The notes under the pieces are model-generated. The model did no database searches. It saw only the letters and a program-made list of their open reading frames with translations, and was not told where the DNA came from. From assembly GCA_025174535.1 (NCBI GenBank), contig JALBUN010000015.1, forward strand, positions 308,501 through 372,500: DNA of 64,000 nt, in the 5' to 3' direction. Positions 22,580 through 32,739 of the stretch are shown here, piece after piece; position 1 is the stretch's first letter; every line of letters begins with the position of its first letter. Origin of the DNA: Cantharellus purpuraceus. Lineage: Eukaryota > Basidiomycota > Agaricomycetes > Cantharellales > Hydnaceae. Made by a program: the position numbers and the translations under genes.

Positions 22580-24192
22580 TTACACATCGTGTTTCCTTTT
22601 CCCCTTCCCCTTATCTACCTCAGGCTCTGTCTCCGACTTATCATCACTCTCTACATCTGACACCCAATCTTTCTCATCCCCCATGTCCAAATCCTCATCC
22701 AAAGGGGCCATGAACTTCCACAACTGACGTAACTTGGCTATCCACCAACCCTCCAGAACCTCCTTCCATTTCATCGTCTTCACCAAGTCCACTAGCAACC
22801 CCTCCGTCCACCAGAGGTGCTCCGACTGCAGGTTAACCAGCCAGATAAGCTGGCCCACGGTACTATTGGGCGCAGAGACGCGCCCCATACCTGCACCAGT
22901 CATTGCCCCTTCCATTCCGACACTGCTACCCCTGGCTGCCACAGCACCTGTCTCTGTCTGCTGCTTTTTGGTCGGACGACCTTCCAATTCTTTCTCCACC
23001 CCTCCTTGTACCACTAGTCAGGGCTTGACACTCCGACTCTAGGGATCAAACTTTCCATCAATCCTACACCCTCCTTTCCAACCCCAACAATGATTGCAGG
23101 ACTGAAGGCAGTGAATTGGGCTGGTAGGCCACACACACTCCATGCCCGCATCACGACACAAGTCGCAAGTTATGCCAGGCCCGCCGAATGGCTCCACTGG
23201 AGCCAGAGCCTTGGGTGGTCTGCCCCTTCTCACTGTGGCCTCCAAGTGTTCCCTCTCCTCCTCCTTGTCCTGCTGTTCTGCTGCCACCTTCTCCATCTCA
23301 CACTTGTGAAGCTGGATTGCTGACCTAGCAACATGCAGCTCCTTCTTATGGGTTGCCAACACGCAACTCTCCACCTTGCACCATATGACCCTCCAATCTG
23401 CCTCCTGCTTCTCCGTATCAGCACTCAGGTACGCCTTCAATGAAAAGACTGCAACATCAAGATTCTTCTTGGTGGTAGCAGCATAGAGCTCCACTCTTTT
23501 GCGAGCCTTGACCATGGCTACCCAAGCCATCTCCTCATAACAATTTGAAGTTGGACCCAGCTCTGCATCTGTCCTGACATCCACACCCGCCTTGGGCTCC
23601 ACATTTGCATCGAGCTCCATATTGGCATTGGGATCTGCCTCCACCTCTGCCCTCTCCACCTCTGCCACTTCATCTTCCTCAGCCACACCCAACCCAAATA
23701 ATGGCCATACCCACGGATGTAACGGCGAGTCCACCGCAGTGACAGTTGTCAGACGAGCTGTCTCCGTCTGCGTAATGGAGATGATGGCGACCTCAGGGGT
23801 CCCTGTCCATATTGGCACACTTGGACTCCCTGGGTGGCTGGTTCCCCCTGCCCCGGTCACCTCCTCCTCTACCTCCATGGCGGCTTCTAGCTCATGCACC
23901 TGCTCCTCCACTTCCTTCAGTCTCACGGCCTCCATCATGGCCACAAGTTCCTTGACCCTGCAGGCTCTCTCGGCCTTTGCTTCCTCCTCTTTCCTTCTCC
24001 GTTCCATCTCCGCCGCCTCTTTCCACCTCTGCTCCTCCTCCTCCTTCCGTCTCTGTTCCGCCTCCTCCTCCTCCTTCCATCCATTCTGCTTCCTCCTCCT
24101 CTTTCCATTTCCGCTCCTCTTCCTCTTCCTTCCATTGGGCCAAGAGCAACTGCTCAAGCTCGGCCATGCTCATGCTTGTCAAAGGGTTTGAC
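22580..24192 (-). pseudogene. Antisense ORF in chromovirus: coiled coil plus Zn2Cys6-like cluster
   Basis: Antisense to the element, between chromodomain and 3' LTR. The N-terminus starts MSNPLTSMSMAELEQLLLAQ (about 24192) and runs into a long Glu/Lys/Arg-rich coiled coil, with a frameshift near 24090. A 372-codon frame (24157-23039) ends in a cluster reading CDLCRDAGMEC, 12 residues, then CNHCWGWKGGC. This is exactly CX2CX6CX12CX2CX6C, the fungal Zn(II)2Cys6 pattern. Two stops (about 23041 and 23021) separate it from a further 144-codon frame ending in an acidic/basic tail (about 22580). This looks like one former protein of about 530 residues. The spacing suggests DNA or nucleic-acid binding; the role in the element is unknown. 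Confidence 0.65.
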
Positions 24193-24420
24193 ATTGTTGA
24201 GGATAAGACCTCAATCATGCCCCTCCTTTTATATGTCTCCAGACCCCCAGTATAACTCCAACTGCGCCCAACCGTCTCACCTATTCAATCCATGGACATG
24301 AGGCCTTAGGGGCTCGGCCTTAAATGGAGAGATACTGTTATGACTATATTCATTAACATCCAGATCCCCATGCATATGAAATCTATACTCCATTTGGAAA
24401 CTGTCACATCTCCATCTACC

Positions 24421-27290
24421 TGTATGGGAACCACCTTTTCCCTATCAAATTCCATTTATGCAGCACCAATGTGCTATACTTTGCTTTTCCATTCCTAAAT
24501 ATCAGCATATATTTGATGCTTGTACCTGGAATGGACTTATTCAAATATTCTCTAATTTTTCATATTTTTTCGGGAATATTCCATGCAGAACTTGGCCCAG
24601 AATCATTTATTTCTGCTGTGCTACAGTTGTGGACCCATAGGTGCCCACAAACCTTCACACAGCCAGCTATCCACCTTTGGACCAGGCATTTGGCCTGAAT
24701 TCAAGCTCAGATGTCTCTGATCAATAAATATTCTCTAACTTGACAACCATAGCCTCTCAGGGCACTATTTTCCATGCAGATCATCACCTGACATGTGGCT
24801 ATCCATGGCTGTCCAAACCAGTGCAGAAAACAGGGTGGACACCTTTCTTTTTGCCTGATCAGTGCCTAATTCAGGGATCAGATCAGGTGATTGCCTTGGA
24901 ATATTCTACCCCTTTCCATAACATTCTAGCTGTTTCCTTCTATTATTAGATAGAACTTTCCAGAACCATTATTCAGCTCCTGATCAGTGTTAGTTCAGTG
25001 ATCAGAACCTGTGATTGGCTTGGAATATTCTACCCCTTTCTTCCACCTTCCACAACCTTCCAGTAGCTTCCATCTATTAATAGGAAGAATATTCCAGAAG
25101 CATTAGTCAGCACCTGTAAATACAATATATAAGGAGGCCATTCTGCCTTTGAAATAGAAACATATCCAACATATCCTACCCATCTTCTGCACACCAGTGT
25201 GACTAGAGTGACATACAGTGTCATCCTCTATATCTCAGTAACTGTTGATTACCAGTTCAAGGATCTTTTACAGTTGTGTAACTGTACTTGATTGCACTCA
25301 AAGTAGTGATATTCCTGCTTTGGGCGTGAGTGTAGTATCTGCCTCACGTGACTACAAATCTACAGGGTGAGATTGTCTGTCAATAGTCCTGCCATTAGTG
25401 CTCTTGTTTAAGTTACTAGTGTGTACTGCCTTTGCAGAGCATTAGAAACTTGAACTCATGTGAAGCAGTTGCTAGACTACTTCACACATTGCTGTTACCC
25501 GCTTCTGAGTGCCACTGGTTGGACGGTTGGTGTTTTGGAACCCGCAAAATTATGGTGTTAGGGCAAACTCTAAATCACCACAATTCCGTGAATGAACAGC
25601 TGAGAAGAATATCAAATCCTACTGCAGCACAACTCCAGAAACAATTTAACGTTTGTACTTTGGTTACAATCTGTTGTAATGGTCAATGCAGACAATACGC
25701 AGGAAGGTAATACGTTTCTTAGCAGTAGGGAATGAATAAGACTTCCAGAGTCTAGAGTTCACGGATGCTTAGGGGTCCAGATATTCCAAAAAGAGGGGAA
25801 TGCACTTAGAGGCTAGAGGAAGTAGGTGGATGAATCCGACCGTCCAACCAGTGACACTCTGAAGCAGGTAACAGCAATGTGTGAAGTAGTCTAGCAACTG
25901 CTTCACACGAGTTCAAGTTTCTAATGCTCTGCAAAGGCAGTACACACTAGTAACTTAAACAAGAGCACTAATGGCAGGACTATCGACAGACAATCTCACC
26001 CTGTAGATTCGTAGTCACGCGAGGTAGATACTACACTCACACCCAAAGCAGGACAATCACTACTTCGAGTGCAATCGAATACAGTTACACAACTGTAAGC
26101 AACCCTTGAACTGGACAATCAACAGTTACTGAGATATAGAGGATGACACTGTATGTCACTCTAGTCACACTGATGTGCAAATGATGGGGTAGAAATGGTT
26201 ATTTATTTCAGAGGCAGAATGGGCTCCTTTTATATTGTATTTACAGGAGCTGACTAATACTACTGGGAACTTCTACCTATTAATAGATGGAAACTACTGG
26301 AAGCTAGTGGAATATGTGAGAAGGGGGTGGAAGTTTCCTAGCCAATGAGCTGCTTGGATTTGCTCTGACTCATGGCATGAGTCATGGATGGAGTCATAGT
26401 GTGACTCAGAGCAGGGGTCATAGTATGAGTAATCACAGGAGTCATGGTATGAGTCATGGAAGGAGTCATAGCATGAGTCATGGCAGGAGTCATTGCATGA
26501 GTCACCATTACTCAAATAACTCAGTCAATACTTCGTTTCCCAGGCTGATTAGCACAGCTATGGGTAGGCATGGCTTCTATTGAACTCTCCACTGAAAATG
26601 GAGTCAGGAGGTGCAGTGGTTGTGAAGATATTGAGGATTTACTGGCAGTGGTGACCAGATTGAGTCGGAGATTGAAATGAGTCATGTGATTGAAAATGAG
26701 TCAGTTGTCCGGGTGACTCCGGCTGACTTTGAGGCTGCTGACATCTGCGAAGGTTTGTGGGTCCATGTGGGTCCCAAAACTTTGCCCAGCAGAACAATAA
26801 GTTTGTAGACTCATTTCTGCATGGAAAATTCCCAAAAAAAATATGAAAAAATAGAGAATATTTGAATGGCCCTGAATCAAGAGAAAGCAGCAGATATATG
26901 CTGATATTTTAAGGCCATCAAGTGGAATTGTACAGTTTCGGGACTTTAAACAAGATCTTTTTAAGGGAAAACCAGTTCCCATACAATTCATCCACCTACT
27001 TCCTTTAGCCTCTAAGTGCATTCCCCTCTTTTTGGAATATCTGGACCCATAAGCGTCCATGAACTCTAGACTCTGGAAGTCTTATTCATTTCTTGCTGCT
27101 AAGAAACATATTACTTTTCTGCGTATAGTCTGCATTGACCAATACAAAGGATTGTAACCAAAGTACAAACATTAAATCGTTTCTGGAGTTGTGCTGCAGC
27201 AGGGTTTGATATTCTTCTCAGCTGTTCATTCATGGAATTGTGGTGATTTAGAGTTTGCCCTAACACCATAATTTTGTGGGTTCCAAAACA
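24421..27290 (-). repeat. LTR A solo insertion (outer), containing another LTR A
   Basis: On the minus strand it starts TGTTTTGGAACC (27290) and ends GGTTCCCATACA (24421), flanked by the 5-bp target duplication CTACC. Its sequence is 27290-26986 joined to 25530-24421, about 1415 bp, interrupted by an inner LTR A of opposite orientation. The joined ends reproduce the continuous order seen at 13100-13115. Confidence 0.85.
25531..26985 (+). repeat. LTR A (inner copy), 1455 bp
   Basis: Full LTR with TGTTTTGGAACC at the start and CCAGTTCCCATACA at the end. It is closest to the copy at 3073-4846 rather than to the outer LTR. A tandem array of short ATGAGTCATGG/AGGAGTCAT units sits at about 26360-26510. 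The flanks (GTTGG and ATTCA) show no target duplication, so a few bases were lost or the copy arrived by recombination. Confidence 0.8.
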
Positions 27291-27706
27291 CTACCTGTCT
27301 GATTGTCACCACCGATTCTGCCCATCTGTCTCCAGTTCCAATTGATGCATCAGCATCACCATAGGAACCCAGACATCTGTCCCCATCGGACTCGGACATA
27401 CTCATGTAAGGCCATCGGCCTTGGAGACCCATCACCGGAGTAATTATTATTAGATTTCAAAATATGTATTTAAGTTGCCCAACTGGGGACTTCATTCCCC
27501 AGTTTGAATATCAAATCACACCTAGTTCCTAAGTCTGATCCTAACTCTCTAAGTCGTACTCCATCTCCGAAATCTTGGACACCGGTATTAGTGAGGGTGC
27601 AGCACATAAGCTGAAGCCAAGTCCGTTCTGACCCCCACAATGTACTCCAACTCCGACGAAACCTCCAACCCAATCTCCGACCCCCAATCGGACCTAGTGC
27701 ATAACA

Positions 27707-28770
27707 TATACATATTGTTATAAAAGTTGTGAGGATGTGTATGCTTGGAAGCTATTATGACCATATTCAATTATGCCTAGATTCCCACCAGATTTTGTCA
27801 GATCTCCACACACACATGATGCATCTGTGGTTGACTGAGGTATTGGAAATAGATCAATGAGTCTACAAGCACCCATAATAAGCAGTATGTTTTGACGTCA
27901 TAATCACGTCGTCTCTCCTCAGTCTTTACACTCACACCGTGTAGACTGATGTGACGTCTAATAGATCATCACATGAGACTTCCGAGTTTTCGAACTTGAG
28001 TGAGTGGGATAAATCATCGAATTTCAAAAGTCATCCCCTTTCCCTCTCTTCTACATCGTACTTATACTTAGATAGTTACCAAATATAAAAGAATACCAGT
28101 AAACAATGAACAAAAGATATGATAGTTTATCTATCTACTTGCAGAGATGAATAAACTAGTGTGTCTCGGTTATAATACATGTCCGGTTGAACGGACATGT
28201 GACTCGTGGCGATTGGTGTTAGTACTGCGCCTTACAACCGGCATGGTTCCGCTTCCAACACGAGGAAGGTGAGAGAAGGGAAAGGTGGATTGTGGTGCTC
28301 ATGAACGTCCAGAGACTTAGCTATGGAACGATTGGTCCTCAACGTGGACTCCTGTGGATGAACAGTTCGGCGGAGTAGTGAAAATGTTTTGGCCCTTACT
28401 GGAGTTCACGCCCTTTCCGCTGAACTCCAGGTAAGCAATTCATAGTATTACATTGATAGTGTTAGTTGTCTAATACACGCCCTTTCCGCTCAACTCTAGC
28501 CCCTATCCTAGGCTTCACCTGCTTAAGTTGTTACCAGAACTCGCTCACTGAGCATACAAGCATGCTCAGAGAGAAAGCTTCTCGATCGTACATTCACTCA
28601 CACGTCTCGATAACATGCCGAATTTGTTCTTGATATCACAGAGAAGCTACTCCTGATATGCTCAGCTTGCATCTACAATGCCGATATGGATGAATGTCTT
28701 GTTACAGCCTATGGTAGGGTTTGCGGCGAGTGTGAAGACAAACCCACAGAATCAAATGAACAGGGGGCGC
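27707..28770. other. Intergenic stretch, no gene recognised
   Basis: No coding exon is supported. A perfect 9-bp inverted repeat (ACATGTCCG, 6-base loop, CGGACATGT) lies at 28177-28200. A short repeat ACGCCCTTTCCGCTSAACTC occurs at about 28408 and 28477. A TATA-like string (AAATATAAAAGAA) is at about 28081, without a recognisable gene downstream. Confidence 0.4.
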
Positions 28771-28919
28771 ATTGTCCGGGCATCGTGATGATGGATTACG
28801 CGACTGCATTGCAGGTGTATGTGATACAAGAGGAGAGGTGAAGATCATTCAATCCACCAAGCTACAAAATCGAAGATACAACAAAACATTCAAATCTTCA
28901 ACAGAACTACATCGATCTC

Positions 28920-29110
28920 CGTTACTTCCCGCACCTGTATACCATCCAAGACCTTTCGCATCAGTGATGAGTAAGATTCGACATACTTGGCCATCACGTG
29001 ACTCGAGAAGATGCTTCCTCACGTCCCATCCCATCGATGCTGGTCAGTGTCTCATTTCGTACGTCTTGATGTTACGCTTGCTGAAATGCGCTTTTAAGGG
29101 AACATAGATT
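28920..29110. repeat. Conserved 3'-flank block of the zinc-finger family (copy 1)
   Basis: Contains CCATCACGTGACTCGAGAAG, then CATCGATGCTGGTCA, about 250 bp past the stop codon of the minus-strand gene at 29250. Related blocks follow the other family members near 40870, 48100, 52690, 55490 and 60790. The core includes the palindrome TCACGTGA in the 28995, 40870, 52690 and 60797 copies. It may be a shared 3' region or a regulatory element of something lost. Confidence 0.55.
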
Positions 29111-29249
29111 ACCACCTTTCTACTCACGTCCTAGGACCCACGTCGGCGATGAGGAGCGTTGGATGCATTCCAGAGGGACGGGGACACCCATACGTGGTCG
29201 CAATCCACCTCAAGACTCGAGACAATCCCGTTGATGCCGGATATCGCAT

Positions 29250-30617
29250 TCAACTATTGAGGATGTCCTCCACAATGCGCCAGGGGGCAGTCTCGAGCTC
29301 TGTCCCCCACTGGAAGGCGAGCACGGGAGAATGAGGATGCCGGCTCAGTGAGTGCCGACGGACGGTGTCATCCCTCATCCTGATGAAGCATCCGGCAGTC
29401 GGGCAACGCCAAGCGTATTCCTCCGCCCGCTTGACCCTCTCCTTAGTGAATAAGACTTGCGCATTTGTCCAGTTCAGCTGGCAGACATACATGGTCTTCA
29501 GCTCCACCCCGATGTGCGTGTTTAGTATATGGCTTGCAAAGCAAGAGTTTTTGCTCATTGTACAATAGTACTTGCATGGCATGCCATTCCCATCGTTCAG
29601 CACGCAATATCGAAACCCTCCATCGACGATGGACAGGCTCGTGATGCTGATACGAGGGTTATCCATATGGTGTGGTGTGGTGTGTGTGGTGGTGGTGTGC
29701 CCGGATGATGCTGGAGGAACGTCTGTGGTTGTTCCACCCAGCGTCTGGGCAACTGTCATTGTGGGCTGCACTGCTGTGGCGTTCCACGCAGCGGGCCCGT
29801 ACTGATATTCGTTGTTTATTTCGTTGGGTTGTGACCCAAACGAACTGTCCAGTTGCCATCAGGAGTATATCAGGGTGATTAGAATGCCAATCACCTAGCA
29901 TTGGGATTGATACCCAGCCAACCTGGAGCCGGATCATAATCCAGCCTCTGCGGGTCCCATGGGTATGCTAGGGAGTGGGGCGGACTTGGCACTAGCTCTT
30001 GGGACATTGGGAGACCGAGGCTTTCATCCGACCCCAGCGCATCCTGCGGTTGGGAGTTGTCCCCAAGCCACGCATCAAAGAGACCCGACCCCGCCCAGCC
30101 TTGAAGGACCTCTCCCAATGTCGCTCTGAGAATGGGGTCAGTCCGCTGTATCATGCGACAGTGAAGATCGCCTACTCATCCACTTCCGACGCACCCGTCA
30201 CGGGGAGGTTGTCGATCGTCGCCTCTCCGAAGGCGATGTTGTCTGGGTCGTCCAGTAATGGGGTCCTGAAGTTGAGAGCAAGTCAGTGATGTGCGTTAGA
30301 CATTGGAATAGCTTGTTGACATACAGTAGACGAATTGGCGCCTCTTGAAAGGCGCCAACATCACCACCGTTCGGGAATGCAACCCTGAAGTTGAGAACAA
30401 GGTGAGTGGCTTTCCGTAGACATGTCAGTCATTCGACGTACCAGGGATCGGTTGCGGTGGGGGCTTCGAATGCATCCTCGAAAGGTGCATAGTTGTAACC
30501 GTTTTCAAAAGTTGGACTACAGGTGAAATGAATGTAAGTCGTATTCCAAACGGAGGAGCAGGGGTGAGATGTGAATGTCCCGGCAATGACACTTACTTTG
30601 AGGGATACTGGTTCATG
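29250..30617 (-). CDS. Unnamed C2H2-like zinc-finger family protein, copy 1 (intact, diverged)
   Basis: Multi-exon gene. The start codon is at 30617-30615 (MNQYPS, exon 1 30617-30598) and exon 2 is 30516-30442. Short repeat exons follow, reading VAFPNGGDVGAFQEAPI and TPLLDDPDNIAFGEATI. A Pro/Ser-rich exon (GLPMSQELVPSPPHSLAYPW) precedes the large last exon, which stops at 29250. Every intron I placed is phase 2. The last exon keeps both finger-like motifs: YCVLNDGNGMPC with ASHILNTH, and CPTAGCFIRM with RRHSLSRH. It has one 111-bp repeat exon fewer than its relatives. I infer a nuclear protein from the fingers; no function is assigned. TATA-like TATATAAAG lies about 90 bp upstream. Confidence 0.7.
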
Positions 30618-30706
30618 TTGTATGACACAGGTAGTATCAGCAGGTGTGAGAGTAGGTTGCTATGGGGAGGTGAAGGGTTGACGTGAGACAAGGAATTGCC
30701 TCGCCC

Positions 30707-30715
30707 TTTATATAT
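30707..30715 (-). promoter_or_regulatory. TATA-like box of zinc-finger family copy 1
   Basis: On the minus strand it reads TATATAAAG, about 90 bases upstream of the start codon at 30617. The equivalent position of the duplicated copies (for example about 50315) reads ACACATAAAGG, a weaker match. Confidence 0.5.
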
Positions 30716-30719
30716 GCTA

Positions 30720-32235
30720 TTGACAGCTTAGAACATGGGTGTGCCAATTGTGCATGTAAAGGGGGTGGGGTCCTCGGGGCAATCTTAAGGGACCGATTTG
30801 GCTAGGACATGAGATACCGGACCTCATTTAGGGACTGCTGACATGATCCTGGTCCGTGATGGGGTTTGTCTGAACCATCCATCTGGATTGTTTGCTTTGA
30901 TATAGCCCGAAATCATTAGGGTTCCGCTGGTTTGTGAATTCACCAGGGCAAATTAGGTATATCGCATTCACTGGAGCACACGTGTCAAGAGGCATGTATC
31001 AGGTTCTCAATCTTCCTTTATTTCACTTCCGGTCATCCCGGCTTCTTCGAAGTGAGTCGATGGCGTTGCACTGTCATGCGAGACTTCATTTGCTACCTTG
31101 GCTTGCAACGTTCCGTTTCCTTGTGGAAATAGCGTGCTTCTTGTCGAATTAGGATGTACCCGTGCTCGGCACAGCTAGGGAGGCTGCAATGACCTATCTC
31201 GATGGCAATTTTTATGATTGGATATAGTAACCTGGCGAGTCATCGGTAGCCGGGATCGTGATCCTACCCATTGGGAATTCATTGAGCTCAATGGCCCCAG
31301 AACAGGCCGGACAGTTAGGGTTTGATAAATATAGCACACTATCCATCAATTGTTGTCTCGGTTTTCTGCTGCAGGATACATCTTTCAGTTCGGCTGCAGG
31401 GGCAACGTTAGCATGTGGATGTCCGTGAAGTGGGGTCCTGGATCTTGCAAGGCAAATATATCACTGAGCAACAGAGATTATCAAGCTTTCCGTTCTCTTA
31501 GCCATTTAGTCTTTTCAAATGTATACCTCTGCACTTGAGCTATGTAATACGAGTCAGTCAAAGGTGGGGGCGGAGGCGGGGGTGGAGAGGGAATTGTCGT
31601 AGTGAAGGTCATGGGTGATACAGGTGCAAGGGCATCGCCTCCAAGGATGAGCTTGAGGGACTTGGAGACTCCCAACCAACGCTTGGCCGAATTGTGTCTC
31701 GATATGCACGTGAACGAAGGAGTCAAAGATTTGGACTTAGGGACTTTCAACTAACGTTTGGCTGAGTTATGTCCTGATATGCATGTGAAACAACGGGTCC
31801 ATCCGCAGCCCATAGCAAGCCATGTCGAAGCTAGGAGGGAGGTTGCTCATGCAAAAACCACTCCTCGGTATCTAAGGAACTCCAGTGCACGCGTTTGAAA
31901 ATCTCCAACGCCCAAGAGTAAGCTTGCATGATCCGCAATTTTCTTCATCTAATGTCCTTTGAACGTCTTCTGAAACCTTTCCATGCCAGCTTCGGCCCAT
32001 TTGCACAGTATCATGAGCAGCGTCTCTGTGAGTATCCGACGTGTTCAACATGTACCCGTGAAAAGCTGGCTGTCTGAGCATGACACTGTCTTGACGTCTA
32101 TGTGCAGCAGATTTCCAATATGTTTTAACGCATGTATAGCTTTTTCAAGAGGAAGAGGCCCTAGTCCAAATATTTTCAGGTCTCCTGTGTCAACTTCGAC
32201 CCAGTCTCACAATATCAGGAGTAGCGTATCTGTGA
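30720..32235. other. Intergenic stretch upstream of MAD1, gene remnants possible
   Basis: No complete gene is visible. Positions 31550-31800 resemble the MAD1 upstream fragment at 5880-6050. A minus-strand 69-codon frame (31872-32081) has no similarity I recognise. Sequences at 31980-32075 and 32190-32270 repeat a pattern (GTGTTCRRCRTGTAC) that also forms the neighbouring minisatellite. Confidence 0.35.
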
Positions 32236-32468
32236 TATCAAGAACGTGTTCGGCGTGTACTCGAGATGTATGAGTAAATGAGTTCAAGAACGTGTTCGGC
32301 GTGTACTCGAGATGTATGAGTAAATGAGTTCAAGAACGTGTTCGGCGTGTACTCGAGATGTATGAGTAAATGAGTTCAAGAACGTGTTCGGCGTGTACTC
32401 GAGATGTATGAGTAAATGAGTTCAAGAACGTGTTCGGCGTGTACTCGAGATGTATGAGTAAATGAGTA
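32236..32468. repeat. 46-bp minisatellite, 5 copies
   Basis: Five head-to-tail units begin CAAGAACGTGTTCGGCGTGT at 32239, 32285, 32331, 32377 and 32423. Spacing is exactly 46 bp and the units are essentially identical. They end in GAGTAAATGAGTAAATGAG. The array lies about 270 bp upstream of the MAD1 start codon. A unit length that is not a multiple of three argues against a coding role. Confidence 0.95.
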
Positions 32469-32739
32469 AATGAGAAGCTTGCTGTCTGAGATTATGTCTT
32501 GACGTCCACGAGCCGCACTCATGCGTGGAGCCCATAGAAAGCTCTGTTCAGAGTATGAGGCTTGGTCCAAGTTTTTGAGGCAAATGCAACTCTCCAATAT
32601 TCTACAACCTCTAGCGCACTGAGACCAATATCCAAGATCAAGACCATCAAAGTAAAGCCAAGACACTTGGAGCCGTCACACGTCACAGAGTCACGCCTCG
32701 CGCAAAGCCTCACCAAATATTTCAGGCTAGATTCCACGG

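Larger units (their letters stand above)
14216..27706 (+). mobile_element. Chromovirus (Ty3/gypsy with chromodomain), 5' truncated, with nested insertions
   Basis: Domain order is gag with CCHC knuckle, protease, reverse transcriptase, RNase H, integrase and chromodomain, followed by an antisense ORF and a 3' LTR (family B). The 5' LTR and the start of gag are missing. Three insertions interrupt it: a rearranged inverted repeat (17855-20701), a MITE (21452-22053) and a double LTR A insertion (24421-27290). Coding frames carry several CGA-to-TGA type stops, so the element is dead. Confidence 0.85.
24336..27706 (+). repeat. 3' LTR of chromovirus (family B), split by insertion
   Basis: The LTR begins TGTTATGACTATATTC at 24336, runs to 24420, and resumes at 27291, ending CCTAGTGCATAACA at 27706. 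Joined, it is about 500 bp and matches the 515-bp solo LTR at 3527-4041. The break lies at CTACC, which is duplicated (24416-24420 and 27291-27295). Confidence 0.85.

Noticed and set aside
23592..24301. Plus-strand frames of 199 and 135 codons (Ser- and Leu-rich)
   Set aside because: They are complements of the Glu/Lys-rich coiled coil of the antisense ORF.
14216..24420. Inverted copies of LTR A on both sides, suggesting a DNA transposon with kilobase-long terminal inverted repeats
   Set aside because: The right copy has its own CTACC target duplication and the left is truncated, so they are separate LTR insertions and not ends of one element.
32239..32468. CRISPR-like array because of five regular repeats
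   Set aside because: The units are contiguous without variable spacers in a eukaryotic setting; it is a minisatellite.
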